NCBI RefSeq assembly: GCF_014243445.1
Contig: NZ_JACLQD010000001.1
Span: 682,001 to 746,000 of the forward strand
Direction of reading: 5' to 3'
DNA length: 64,000 bases
Source: Paragemmobacter straminiformis
Lineage (GTDB): Bacteria > Pseudomonadota > Alphaproteobacteria > Rhodobacterales > Rhodobacteraceae
In this document: positions 1-7,660 of the stretch, piece after piece
Numbering within the stretch: position 1 is the first letter of the stretch
How the letters are laid out: every line of letters begins with the position of its first letter
The notes under the pieces: generated by a model
What the model was told of the DNA's origin: nothing
The model's input: the letters and a program-made list of their open reading frames with translations, nothing else
Databases searched by the model: none
Program-made: the position numbers and the translations under genes

Positions 1-978
1 CAGGCGGATCGATCTGCCATCCCAGAAGCAGGCGTGGTTGCGGGCGTGATCGTCGGTGTTACCGACCAAGATGTTGAACAGCATCCGCGACCAAAGCTCC
101 CGCAGATCGCACGACGGATCGGCGGCGCGGTGCCGGATCGCATCGGCGATGGCGGGGTAGCTCGCATAGCGTGCCGCGGTTTCATCCAGACCCTGCAGCG
201 TGAGCGAGGAGACCATCGCCCTCCGCAGGAAGCCATGATTGGTGTGGATGCGGTCGAACCGCTCGACGAGCAGGACATCCTTGCCTGCGGCCTTCACAAG
301 CTGGACAGGTGCCACGTCGAGGCCGACGGCCTGAGCCAGCTTCATGGCGAGGTATTCTCCCTGCACCACGTTATGCGTGTCTCGCGACGCTGCGAATTTG
401 GCGATGAGCTTCCTGTTCCCGTCCACGAGCTGCGCTTTGGGTCTCGCACCACCGATCGAGGTGCCGTGGCGGAGGGCGTCGTCAAGGTCAGGCGAAAGCG
501 GCACTCCGGCCTCGACCGCTTCAGCCGCATTAAGAAGCTCCTCCAGACGCGCCTCGCGTTGCAGTCGGGGAACGTAAGCGGTGGGTGAGGTCTGGAAGTC
601 GAGCGCGCCGATCCGGTCCGAGCCGGAGAGCAAGAGGTAGTTGAGCTCGTCGAGGTCACCGGTGTCGACATCGCGGCCGCGACGCTGGAATTGGCGGTTG
701 AGCACCACGCGACGGCCCCACTGGTCTGGCGCTGCATCGCGGAGGGCGCCCGCGATGACATGCGGAGCTTCCGGCACGAGAACAGCATCTACCAGCGGCA
801 GTTCGGGCAACCAGATCGGGATGGCGTTGGGGCGGGCAAGGTAGCTTTTGCCATAGGTGAAGCGGTTGATCCCGTCCGCAAGATCGATGCGACCGCAGAC
901 CACCGGCTCGGTCGCCTCCGGCAGCCAGATCCAGACATATGCCGACAGCGCGGGTGCAAGCAGGGCGGGGCGCTTCAT
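1..978 (-). CDS. hipA: HipA-family serine/threonine kinase toxin (3' end cut by window edge)
   Basis: Translates without a stop for 326 residues from an ATG at 978 to the window edge, so the C-terminus is missing. An N-terminal HipA subdomain is followed by a glycine-rich loop GGARPKA (about residues 176-182) and the kinase loop FNILVGNTDDHARNH (301-315). In HipA proteins this loop carries the catalytic Asp and metal-binding Asn. Family role: a kinase that phosphorylates a translation component such as glutamyl-tRNA synthetase and causes growth arrest; it is held in check by HipB. The gene starts 24 bp after the upstream HTH gene, the usual hipBA order. About 80-110 residues are probably outside the window. 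Confidence 0.9.
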   Translation of the reverse strand, partial: MKRPALLAPALSAYVWIWLPEATEPVVCGRIDLADGINRFTYGKSYLARPNAIPIWLPELPLVDAVLVPEAPHVIAGALRDAAPDQWGRRVVLNRQFQRRGRDVDTGDLDELNYLLLSGSDRIGALDFQTSPTAYVPRLQREARLEELLNAAEAVEAGVPLSPDLDDALRHGTSIGGARPKAQLVDGNRKLIAKFAASRDTHNVVQGEYLAMKLAQAVGLDVAPVQLVKAAGKDVLLVERFDRIHTNHGFLRRAMVSSLTLQGLDETAARYASYPAIADAIRHRAADPSCDLRELWSRMLFNILVGNTDDHARNHACFWDGRSIRL

Positions 979-1002
979 TTGGAGGGCCGGAGTTGGTGGG
1001 GA

Positions 1003-1338
1003 TCAGAAGTCATTGTCGGGCTTCGCTTGGCTGGCCTGGAAAGCCCGCTTGGGCAGCAGCGCGTTCATCGCCTCCTTCTGGCTCCGTAGGGTTCCAAGCT
1101 GGGTGGCATCGACGTCGAAGAGTGGCAGGCCGAGAACGATCGCGGCCTCGAAAGCAGCGCCGATAGCGGTGCCGGGCTCACCTGCTTCGAGCCGCTGGAT
1201 CACGCCGCGCGAGACGCTGACGCGTGCGCCCAGCTCGGCCGCCGTCATGCCGCGCTGCACACGCGCAGCGCGGATCATGGCGCCGAAGGTCGCCAAGGCG
1301 TCTGTGGCTTGCGATGAGAGCGATTGAGCTTGTTTCAT
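1003..1338 (-). CDS. hipB: HipB-like XRE-family antitoxin and autorepressor
   Basis: 111 residues with one helix-turn-helix at about 21-75 (RAARVQRGMTAAELGARVSV, then SRGVIQRLEAGEPGT). It lies directly upstream of hipA on the same strand, which identifies it as the antitoxin and operon autorepressor by family knowledge. The Met start at 1338 follows an AT-rich promoter with little spacer, so the leader is short. The C-terminal tail (AFQASQAKPDNDF) is polar and probably disordered, as in HipB proteins where it controls turnover. Confidence 0.87.
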   Translation of the reverse strand: MKQAQSLSSQATDALATFGAMIRAARVQRGMTAAELGARVSVSRGVIQRLEAGEPGTAIGAAFEAAIVLGLPLFDVDATQLGTLRSQKEAMNALLPKRAFQASQAKPDNDF

Positions 1339-1382
1339 GATCTATATATAATACTCAAAATACTCATAAGCAACATATATAG
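1339..1382 (-). promoter_or_regulatory. hipBA promoter/operator region
   Basis: A very AT-rich stretch just upstream of hipB. Read on the minus strand it holds two direct copies of TGAGTATT 11 bp apart and then TATATATAG. A CTATATA/TATATAG inverted pair (1342-1348 and 1376-1382) brackets it. This fits an autoregulated promoter with repeated operator half-sites. The operator role is inferred; the repeats are visible. Confidence 0.5.
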
Positions 1383-1708
1383 ACCATATTCTGCCGGTTT
1401 GGAGTGCGCAGCGGCGGCCGGCTTGAAACTATCTCCCAGACAGACCGGGCATGTAACCACTTCGCACTTGCGCGCGTATCTAGGCTAAGTCAGCACATTC
1501 CAAATGTAAGGCTTTACCGAAAGTCCATATCGGCTGCACCAGCCGCTCACCTGTGCGTCCCGTCACTCGCCAGCCACCCTCATAGCGCCCAGCCGGACAG
1601 CGTGCACCAGCGCTCGCCCCACGAAGCCTGGCAGCAAGTGCAGACGCCAGTGCAGCGAACTTTGAAGGCCGATCACGAGCGCACAAGAGATATGGCCGGA
1701 GGTCGCGC
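1383..1708. other. Gene-free spacer between hipBA and the recombinase
   Basis: About 325 bp between the hipBA promoter and the stop codon of the serine recombinase. The open frames here are short and show no domain, no ribosome-binding site and no biased codon use. No RNA gene, repeat or clear terminator was seen. Confidence 0.4.
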
Positions 1709-2485
1709 TTAGAAAAGGCCGTAAAGCGGATTGGCCCTCATCAGGCGATCTTCTTCATCCGAGACATCTACAAAGCGCTTCCGGGCCTGCCTGAGCGGCA
1801 CGCGGACACGGCCTACGGTCCATGTCTGGTTTTGACCGGTGAGGACCCCAAGCTGGTTGAGCTGATCCACCACCTGCACCGCTTTGACTTTGTCCGGATC
1901 AGCTTCGGCGCGAAGAATACGAACAATTGCATCGATGATGGCATTTGCTTTGTCCGAGGCCGCTGCGGTGCCCTTCACCTGCGCTTCACGGATATTGGGA
2001 TTACCGAACGACGCCCCCTCGGCCTTCTTGCGTCCCATGCCTTCTTTAGTGCGCCGGGAGATTTCATTGTGCTGAAGTTCAGCCCGCTTCAGACGCGCCT
2101 GCTCGCTTGCCTGCGCAAAACCTTCTCCATCCTTGAGAGAAAGAATTCGATCCGGAGATGGAACGAGCGCTTTGATGTTCTCTTCGGATGCCGCGTGCCT
2201 AGAAAGGCGCGACCAATCCCAGACGACGAGAACAGCGTCATGATCTCTACAGGCTTGAAGAGCATTCAGCAGTCCCTGACGACCACGTAGACTTGAGGCA
2301 CCCGCTCCGGAAGCCACATCTTCAAAGACCTCTATCAAAGGCAAATGGCAACCTCGGGCGAACTCGTGAATTGCTTCCCGCTGAAGATCGATGCTGATGC
2401 CCTCGCGTCCCTGACGCTCGGTAGAAACACGAACGTAGCCGACGATCGCCTTCGCGCCAGTGCCATCCTTCCTTCTCGCTGCCAT
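1709..2485 (-). CDS. Serine recombinase (resolvase/invertase family)
   Basis: 258 residues from the ATG at 2485. This start is preferred over an ATG 39 bp upstream because GGAGGG lies 8 bases before it, while the upstream ATG has no Shine-Dalgarno. The catalytic N-terminal domain begins VGYVRVSTERQ (nucleophile Ser21) and continues to VVWDWSRLSR (Arg93, Arg96). A helical region with a C-terminal HTH-like segment follows (about 180-235). Family role: site-specific recombination through a 5'-phosphoserine link. It is shorter than large serine integrases, so it is more like a small resolvase or invertase. It sits among hipBA, a nested palindrome and an HTH gene, a typical mobile-element setting. 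The partner site is unknown. Confidence 0.85.
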   Translation of the reverse strand: MAARRKDGTGAKAIVGYVRVSTERQGREGISIDLQREAIHEFARGCHLPLIEVFEDVASGAGASSLRGRQGLLNALQACRDHDAVLVVWDWSRLSRHAASEENIKALVPSPDRILSLKDGEGFAQASEQARLKRAELQHNEISRRTKEGMGRKKAEGASFGNPNIREAQVKGTAAASDKANAIIDAIVRILRAEADPDKVKAVQVVDQLNQLGVLTGQNQTWTVGRVRVPLRQARKRFVDVSDEEDRLMRANPLYGLF

Positions 2486-2726
2486 CAGCACACCCTCCGC
2501 TCCAGCACGATATGGTGCGGCCATGCGAGGGATGAAGAGGCTGCGAAAGATAAAGGCGCGCTGTGTCAGATGAGAGAGCGCTGTAAGAAGGTGTGAAGGT
2601 AAGAGGAGTATAGACGTGTGGGAACCTATCCGATCCCCTTTAGGAACCCGTTATGCTAGCAAACCTGTCGAAACCTAAGGGTTGGAGTGACCGCGGAGGA
2701 CATACGGAGCCAACGCTGGCGCGAGC

Positions 2727-2818
2727 ACATAGGCGAAGCTGCGGTTAGCCAAGTAGCTAGATAGCTGCATCCGACTAAATAGATGCAGGCAGATGCATGT
2801 CTAGCTGCTCGCCTATGT
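2727..2818. repeat. Three nested perfect inverted repeats
   Basis: ACATAGGCGA (2727-2736) pairs with TCGCCTATGT (2809-2818). Inside it AGCTAGA (2755-2761) pairs with TCTAGCT (2800-2806), and inside that CTGCATC (2765-2771) pairs with GATGCAG (2782-2788). All three arms are perfect. The sequence could fold as a long cruciform or RNA hairpin. It lies about 240 bp upstream of the serine recombinase start, in a 710-bp gene-free stretch, so it may be a recombination site or a mobile-element end (inference). Confidence 0.6.
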
Positions 2819-2975
2819 CCGTCGCGCATCGTCATCCCACCATGGGCCTACATTTACTCGCCCGTCGTGATTTGCGTTGGATGCATGGCTGGATGGTTGA
2901 CAGATGGAGAGATTTTCGCGGCGGCTCCGAACTTGTTCGCCATAGCCACGAAGTCCTTATTTCTCTGGATCGGAA

Positions 2976-3081
2976 CGGTTTACACTTGTCCAAAGTGTTA
3001 CCTTACGAGACGGCCGGAACCTGCGTCCCGGCTCTTGGTGTCACCCTTTCTGACGACTAGGTGTCACCCGAGTGTAAACCG
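2976..3081. repeat. 11-bp perfect inverted repeat flanking repeated GGTGTCACC motifs
   Basis: CGGTTTACACT (2976-2986) and AGTGTAAACCG (3071-3081) are perfect inverted copies. Between them GGTGTCACC occurs at 3037-3045 and 3060-3068, with a related GTGTTACC near 2996-3003. An array of short repeats inside inverted arms looks like a transposase or recombinase binding region, or the remnant of an insertion sequence end. No transposase gene is visible. No convincing gene was found between 2486 and 3195. Confidence 0.5.
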
Positions 3082-3195
3082 GCAGGTTGTCGTTTCCGAT
3101 AAGCTTCTTGCGTCCTGGATTGATTTGGGCGCATGGCTTGCAACCTGCGGAATCTGCACTCAGACCAAACTCCGCCAGCGGTCCCGTCGAACGGT

Positions 3196-3597
3196 TCACG
3201 TCTCATGAAGGAAGAGCTTCAGCACCCGCCGGATAGTGCGAGCCGGCGCGGGGTCGGTCTTGGCGGAAGAGTCACGGATGATCTTGATCCATTCTTTCTC
3301 GTTTTCCGTCAGGTTTTCGCCCAGCAACTCGGAAAGGAGCTTCAGCATTTCTGGGCCAAAGCTCTGCTCGACCGCAAGCCGCATAACGAAAGACGGATCG
3401 GCTTCGAGGGCTTTTGCGAGAGCGGGCACGCGATCCAGTGCCAGCTTAGCATTGCCCATCTTGAGCATGGTAATGAAGTTGGCATTCCTGAAGCCCGCCT
3501 CGCGGGCAATGTCAGCCTGGGTCTTGTGATGCAATTCTTCGATGCGCCGGTCGATGAACTGGGCAAGGTGGGAGGAGGCGTAGGGGGTCGTGCTCAT
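3196..3597 (-). CDS. Small helix-turn-helix DNA-binding protein
   Basis: 133 residues from the ATG at 3597, chosen because AAGGA lies 7 bases upstream; an ATG 45 bp earlier has no ribosome-binding site. The N-terminal half (HLAQFIDRRIEELHHKTQAD, then IAREAGFRNANFITMLKMG) looks like an XRE-type HTH. The C-terminal half is helical and charged (LLSELLGENLTENEKEWIKI). No partner toxin lies next to it. It probably is a regulator belonging to the accessory region rather than to the catabolic operon, whose last gene ends 100 bp away. Target genes are unknown. Confidence 0.7.
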   Translation of the reverse strand: MSTTPYASSHLAQFIDRRIEELHHKTQADIAREAGFRNANFITMLKMGNAKLALDRVPALAKALEADPSFVMRLAVEQSFGPEMLKLLSELLGENLTENEKEWIKIIRDSSAKTDPAPARTIRRVLKLFLHET

Positions 3598-3696
3598 GCT
3601 GGTGTCCTTGAAATTTGCGCACGTAGCTGTGCGATGTTTCAAAGATAGCGAGAGAGCAGATGGGGAATTCGTGGGACTTGGGCGGCAAGGCGGAAA

Positions 3697-4047
3697 CTAT
3701 ATTACGATCTCGCACTTCAATTCGTGCTTTCCCTTGCGCAGGAGCGGACCAATCGTTCCATCCAGCATACCGATGCGGATCAGCCCGGGAGAGTAGCGGT
3801 AGCCGCCGTGGAAGAACGCTAGGGTCTTCCACGGAGCGTAATAGCAGAGATCACCGGGGCGCTCGCCTTCGAACCGGATGGCACCCCGCTCCGACAAGCC
3901 CGCCGGAAGGCGCGCCATCTTTTCGTTCTGGCCGTAATCCTCGATCGTCAATTCGAGCGGCAGCATGGCAAAAAGATCGCGCGCGGTCGGGTTGCCGAAC
4001 AGCGTGAGGCTGAAGTTCTTGCCTGCAAAGCTGCAGCGGACGCGCAT
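3697..4047 (-). CDS. Cyclophilin-like fold protein, last gene of the acid-sugar operon
   Basis: 116 residues that resemble the small bacterial cyclophilin-like family: FGNPTARDLFAMLPLELTIE near the N-terminus, then GDLCYYAPWKTLAFF and a final GLIRIGMLDG. The family's biochemical role is unsettled; members are not proven peptidyl-prolyl isomerases. The start codon overlaps the stop of the upstream dehydrogenase (TGATG), so it is very likely translated from the same mRNA. That placement suggests a role in sugar-acid metabolism, but this is only inference. Confidence 0.7.
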   Translation of the reverse strand: MRVRCSFAGKNFSLTLFGNPTARDLFAMLPLELTIEDYGQNEKMARLPAGLSERGAIRFEGERPGDLCYYAPWKTLAFFHGGYRYSPGLIRIGMLDGTIGPLLRKGKHELKCEIVI

Positions 4048-4967
4048 CAGCCGCCTTTCTTTACCTCGGCGGCCATGTCGACCCCGTTCAACGCACCGAC
4101 GAGATCACTTAGCATCGGAACATAGTCTTCGCCCCGGCCGGTTGCGATGGCATGGGTATAGTAATGCTTGGCGCCGCCTGCGATGATATTCACCATGTCC
4201 GCATCCGATGCCATGTCATTGAGATAGCGCAGATCCTTCGCCGCGTTCGCGATGGAGAATTTGTGCGAGTCACGATTGCGGTCCACGACGTAGCCCATGA
4301 ACGTCTCAAAGAAGCCGTTGCCCATTCGGCTGGGGGAAATCACCTCGCGAATGATTTGGGGCGAGATGCCAACCTTGGCCCCAAGCACGACGACTTCAGA
4401 GAAGAGGGCGCCGTAAGACAGGCCGATGAAGTTCATCAGAAGTTTCATCTTGTGACCGCTGCCCACTTCGCCGATCCGGGTGGACTTTGCAGCCCATGTA
4501 TCGAGAACGGGACGAATACGGTCAAAGATAGCCTCTTCGCAGCCGACCATTGCGCTAAGCTGGCCCGCTTCGGCCTGCACTGGTGTGCCGCCCAAGGGCG
4601 CGTCGACAAAATGCCCGCCTTTGGCTGACAATTCGGCAGCCAGCGCCTCGGTCGACGCAGGGTTGGCGGTAGATGCGTCGATGACAATCAGTCCTTTGCG
4701 TGCACCCGCAAGAATGCCATCCGGGCCGCGCATCGTCGCTTCGATCTGAGGCGAGTTCGACAGGCAGATGTGGATGATATCGCAGACTTCGGCCATCTGT
4801 CTCGGGCTGGTGGCTTCCTTGGCCCCCATCGACAGCAGGCTTTCGACCGGCGTGCGGTTCGAGCGTCCGCGCACCCACAGCTCATAGCCCTTGGCACGGA
4901 TGTTCTTGGCCATGCCGTGGCCCATGAAGCCAAGGCCGATGAAGCCGATGACGGGTTTGTCAGACAT
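4047..4967 (-). CDS. 3-hydroxyisobutyrate dehydrogenase-family NAD(P) oxidoreductase
   Basis: 306 residues from the ATG at 4967 (MSDKPVIGFIGLGFMGHG). The frame is open further upstream but that part lies inside otnI. The N-terminal Rossmann motif GLGFMG, a DAPLGGTPVQAEAG segment and the catalytic-lysine region HKMKLLMNF place it in the beta-hydroxyacid dehydrogenase family, with tartronate semialdehyde reductase, GarR and LtnD. It overlaps the otnI stop by 8 bp and the next gene by 1 bp, so it is translationally coupled. The operon already has an LtnD-like enzyme, so this one probably handles a different hydroxy acid or reduces a semialdehyde. The substrate is not known. Confidence 0.85.
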   Translation of the reverse strand: MSDKPVIGFIGLGFMGHGMAKNIRAKGYELWVRGRSNRTPVESLLSMGAKEATSPRQMAEVCDIIHICLSNSPQIEATMRGPDGILAGARKGLIVIDASTANPASTEALAAELSAKGGHFVDAPLGGTPVQAEAGQLSAMVGCEEAIFDRIRPVLDTWAAKSTRIGEVGSGHKMKLLMNFIGLSYGALFSEVVVLGAKVGISPQIIREVISPSRMGNGFFETFMGYVVDRNRDSHKFSIANAAKDLRYLNDMASDADMVNIIAGGAKHYYTHAIATGRGEDYVPMLSDLVGALNGVDMAAEVKKGG

Positions 4968-5751
4968 GCGAGTGGTCCTTTTGCGATGCGTTCTTTTGTG
5001 CGGCCAGCCAGCCAAGGGTTTTGTCGGTATTTGCCCCGGGCAGGTATTCCGCGCCGATCGGGCGCGACCAGCCAAGGGCGGTGATGCGGTCGAAGACGTA
5101 GCGATAGTCCAATTCACCATGATCGGGTGCGCCACGGTCTGGCACGGCGGCGATCTGGATATGTCCGATCAAGGGCAGCAGATGCTCCACACGCCGTGTC
5201 ACGTCGCCTTCGATGATCTGGACATGGTAGAAATCGAACATCAGTTTCAGGTTCAACCGACCGACTTCGCGTATGATATCGGCGGCGAGGCTTGTCGAGC
5301 TGAGGAAGTAGCCGGGAGCGTTGTAGGGGTTCAGCGGTTCGATCAGGATCGTTATGCTGTCCTTTGCCCCCTGCTCGCAGGCGTAAAGAAGGTTGGAAAC
5401 AAACGACGCACGCGCCCTTGGCCCGCTCGTGTTGCCGGCCATGACATGAACTGCGCCCGCCCCGATGACGCGGGCATAGGCCAACGCTTCGTCAATGGCA
5501 GCCCGCGCCTCGACTTCGCGTCCGGGAAGGGCAGAAAGGCCATTCTCGCCGTGCGAGACATTGCCTCGACGAGTGTTCAGGCCAAGCATGGACAGCCCTG
5601 TTTCCTGCAATGCGGCGCGCACTTCGTCCGCAGGGACGTCATAGGGCCAATGACATTCGACCGCATCGAAGCCGGCGGCCTTGGCCGCGCGGATTGCGAC
5701 GGGTAGCGGGCGGTCGGCCCAGAGAAAACCGAGATTGGCGGAAAATTTCAT
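4960..5751 (-). CDS. otnI: 2-oxo-tetronate isomerase (hydroxypyruvate isomerase family)
   Basis: 263 residues from MKFSANLGFLW at 5751, a TIM-barrel protein of the Hyi/OtnI family. Metal and catalytic positions typical of the family are visible in ILIEPLNPYN, LMFDFYHVQI, GHIQIAAVPDR and IGAEYLPG. In the described pathway OtnI converts 2-oxo-tetronate to 3-oxo-tetronate before phosphorylation by OtnK. Its start overlaps the otnC stop (ATGA) and its end overlaps the next gene, so the order LtnD-OtnK-OtnC-OtnI is intact. A glyoxylate-pathway hydroxypyruvate isomerase is the alternative, but the neighbours favour OtnI. Confidence 0.85.
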   Translation of the reverse strand: MKFSANLGFLWADRPLPVAIRAAKAAGFDAVECHWPYDVPADEVRAALQETGLSMLGLNTRRGNVSHGENGLSALPGREVEARAAIDEALAYARVIGAGAVHVMAGNTSGPRARASFVSNLLYACEQGAKDSITILIEPLNPYNAPGYFLSSTSLAADIIREVGRLNLKLMFDFYHVQIIEGDVTRRVEHLLPLIGHIQIAAVPDRGAPDHGELDYRYVFDRITALGWSRPIGAEYLPGANTDKTLGWLAAQKNASQKDHSHV

Positions 5752-6398
5752 GCGTCCCACTCGACGTTGAAGGTCGTGGCGAGCTCTTGCACCTGCACCT
5801 GGTTTAGAAGGCGCGGGTTCATGCCCCGCGTCAGAAGCGCGAGCCGTGCGGTTGCTTCCAACTCTTCGATGGCATTGCAGGCAGCCTCGACATCCTTGCC
5901 AGCGACAACGGGGCCGTGGTTGGCCAGCATCACCGCGCTGCGCTTGCCCGCTAGGCCACGCACAGCCTCGCCCATCGCCGGATCGCCGGGACGGAAGTAG
6001 GGCAAGAGTTTCACCCGTCCAAGCTGCATCACCGCATAGGGCGTGATGGAGGGAAGGAAATCGTCCGGGTCGGCGTCGCTTACCGTCGACAAGGCGACCG
6101 AGTGGCATGCATGCAGGTGGACCACTGCCCCCGCCGTGCTCCTCGTGTCGTAAAAAGCTTTGTGCAGGGGCATTTCCTTCGTAGGCGCATCGCCTCCGAC
6201 GTGGCGGCCTACCGCATCGAATTGCGCCAGACGTGCGGGATCGAGCCTGCCGAAACTGCTGCCGGTGGGCGAAACGAGGAGCCCGCCATCGGGCAACCGC
6301 ACCGAGATGTTGCCCGTGGAACCATGCGTCAGGCCCCGGTCGAACATGGACGCGGCAAGTGTGCAGATGGTTTCACGCAGTCGGCTTTCTTCGCTCAT
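5748..6398 (-). CDS. otnC: 3-oxo-tetronate 4-phosphate decarboxylase (class II aldolase family)
   Basis: 216 residues from MSEESRLRETICTLA at 6398. It has the class II aldolase/adducin fold signatures: GLTHGSTGNISVR, EMPLHKAFY, the zinc-ligand motif VVHLHACH and a later NHGPVVAG. In the DUF1537 pathways OtnC decarboxylates 3-oxo-tetronate 4-phosphate to dihydroxyacetone phosphate. ATGA overlaps with otnK and otnI at both ends show tight coupling. Fuculose- or ribulose-phosphate 4-epimerase/aldolase relatives share the fold; the neighbouring kinase and isomerase decide the assignment. Confidence 0.85.
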   Translation of the reverse strand: MSEESRLRETICTLAASMFDRGLTHGSTGNISVRLPDGGLLVSPTGSSFGRLDPARLAQFDAVGRHVGGDAPTKEMPLHKAFYDTRSTAGAVVHLHACHSVALSTVSDADPDDFLPSITPYAVMQLGRVKLLPYFRPGDPAMGEAVRGLAGKRSAVMLANHGPVVAGKDVEAACNAIEELEATARLALLTRGMNPRLLNQVQVQELATTFNVEWDA

Positions 6399-7657
6399 CC
6401 CAACCTCTCCAACGCATCGGCAAAGAAGGTCTCGGCCCCGAAATTTCCGGATTTGAGCGTGATTGCCACCTTCTGCCCCTCGCTTTCGGCAAAGCACCAC
6501 GGCACACCCGGCGCAATCTCCTGGCCCACATCCAGACGGTCGATGTGCAAAGCCTTGGCCACCGCGCCAGAGGTTTCGCCCCCTGCCACGACGAAGCGCC
6601 TTGCCCCTTTGTCACGGGCAACCACCGCGCAGGCGGCCAACGCATCTTCGACGAGCTTCCCCGCCCGCTCACGACCCAGACGCGCCTGAGTATCCTTCAC
6701 GGCCTGCGGTTCGGCCGTGGCATAGATAAGCGGCGTTCTTGCCAAGTCCTGTGACCGAAGCCAGTCGAGCGCGGCGCCGGCGCCTTGGTCGGCAAGGCAG
6801 ACGGGATCGAGCCGGAAACCTGGTCGCCCTGCAGCCAGTGCGGCGGCGACCTGACGGTTGGTCATGGCAGAACAACTGCCCGAAAGAAGAACGGCAGGCC
6901 CGTCTAAAATACCCGCTCGCGCCGTCGCTCCCCGCGCGACCTTGCCCTGATCCGCCCATAGTTTCGGGAGGGCCATCGCAACGGCGCTTCCACCCGTCAG
7001 CAAGGTCATGTCCTGACATGCCGTGGCGATCACGGTCAGGTCGTCGTTCGACACGGCGTCGACCACGACATGGGCAACTCCATGCGCCCGAAGCTCTTCC
7101 AGACGCGCCGAAAGAGCCCCTGCCCCGCGTGCCACCACATGGCGATTTGCCAGACCGACCGGCCGCTTCACCTGCGGTGCCAGAAGCCGCATGAGATTGG
7201 AGTCGCGCATAGGGGTCAGCGGGTGGTCCTTCATCGGGCTTTCCGCCAACGGCTGCTCGCCGACGAACAGGTTGCCCATGAAAATGCTCCGCCCATTTTC
7301 GGGGAAAGCCGGACAGTAGATCGTCTGATCGACACCCAATTCCTCAATCAGCGCTTCGGCAACCGGTCCGATATTGCCATCGGGCGTCGAGTCAAAGGTG
7401 GAGCAATACTTCCAGAAGAACCGCACGGCTCCAGCCCGACGCAGCCAGTTAAGCGCTGCTCGGGTCTCGTTCACGGCAACAGCAACGGGCTCGGTCCGGC
7501 ATTTCAGGGCGATGATTTCAAGCGCTGCAGTTTCCGACGGTTCGCCTTTGGGCACACCCATCCGCAACGACACGGGAACGCCTGACCGGGCGAGCAAACC
7601 GGCTAAATCCGTGGCTCCGGTCAAATCGTCGGCAATGGCTCCGAAGAAGGTCGTCAT
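6395..7657 (-). CDS. otnK: 3-oxo-tetronate kinase (DUF1537 family)
   Basis: 420 residues, the usual length for the family. The N-terminal sugar-acid domain opens with GAIADDLTGATDLAGLLARS. The C-terminal nucleotide-binding domain contains RFVVAGGETSGAVAKAL. DUF1537 proteins are ATP-dependent kinases for four-carbon acid sugars; OtnK phosphorylates 3-oxo-tetronate at C4. It lies 3 bp after ltnD and overlaps otnC by ATGA. Related kinases act on D-threonate or 3-oxo-isoapionate, but the class II decarboxylase and Hyi-type isomerase beside it fit the L-threonate/D-erythronate route best. Confidence 0.88.
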   Translation of the reverse strand: MTTFFGAIADDLTGATDLAGLLARSGVPVSLRMGVPKGEPSETAALEIIALKCRTEPVAVAVNETRAALNWLRRAGAVRFFWKYCSTFDSTPDGNIGPVAEALIEELGVDQTIYCPAFPENGRSIFMGNLFVGEQPLAESPMKDHPLTPMRDSNLMRLLAPQVKRPVGLANRHVVARGAGALSARLEELRAHGVAHVVVDAVSNDDLTVIATACQDMTLLTGGSAVAMALPKLWADQGKVARGATARAGILDGPAVLLSGSCSAMTNRQVAAALAAGRPGFRLDPVCLADQGAGAALDWLRSQDLARTPLIYATAEPQAVKDTQARLGRERAGKLVEDALAACAVVARDKGARRFVVAGGETSGAVAKALHIDRLDVGQEIAPGVPWCFAESEGQKVAITLKSGNFGAETFFADALERLG

Positions 7658-7660
7658 GCG

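Noticed and set aside
1404-1712. A 102-codon plus-strand frame after the hipBA promoter
   Set aside because: Low-complexity Ser/His/Pro composition and no ribosome-binding site.
2783-3208. A 141-codon plus-strand frame in the repeat-rich spacer
   Set aside because: It crosses both inverted-repeat clusters, has no domain, and overlaps the end of the HTH gene.
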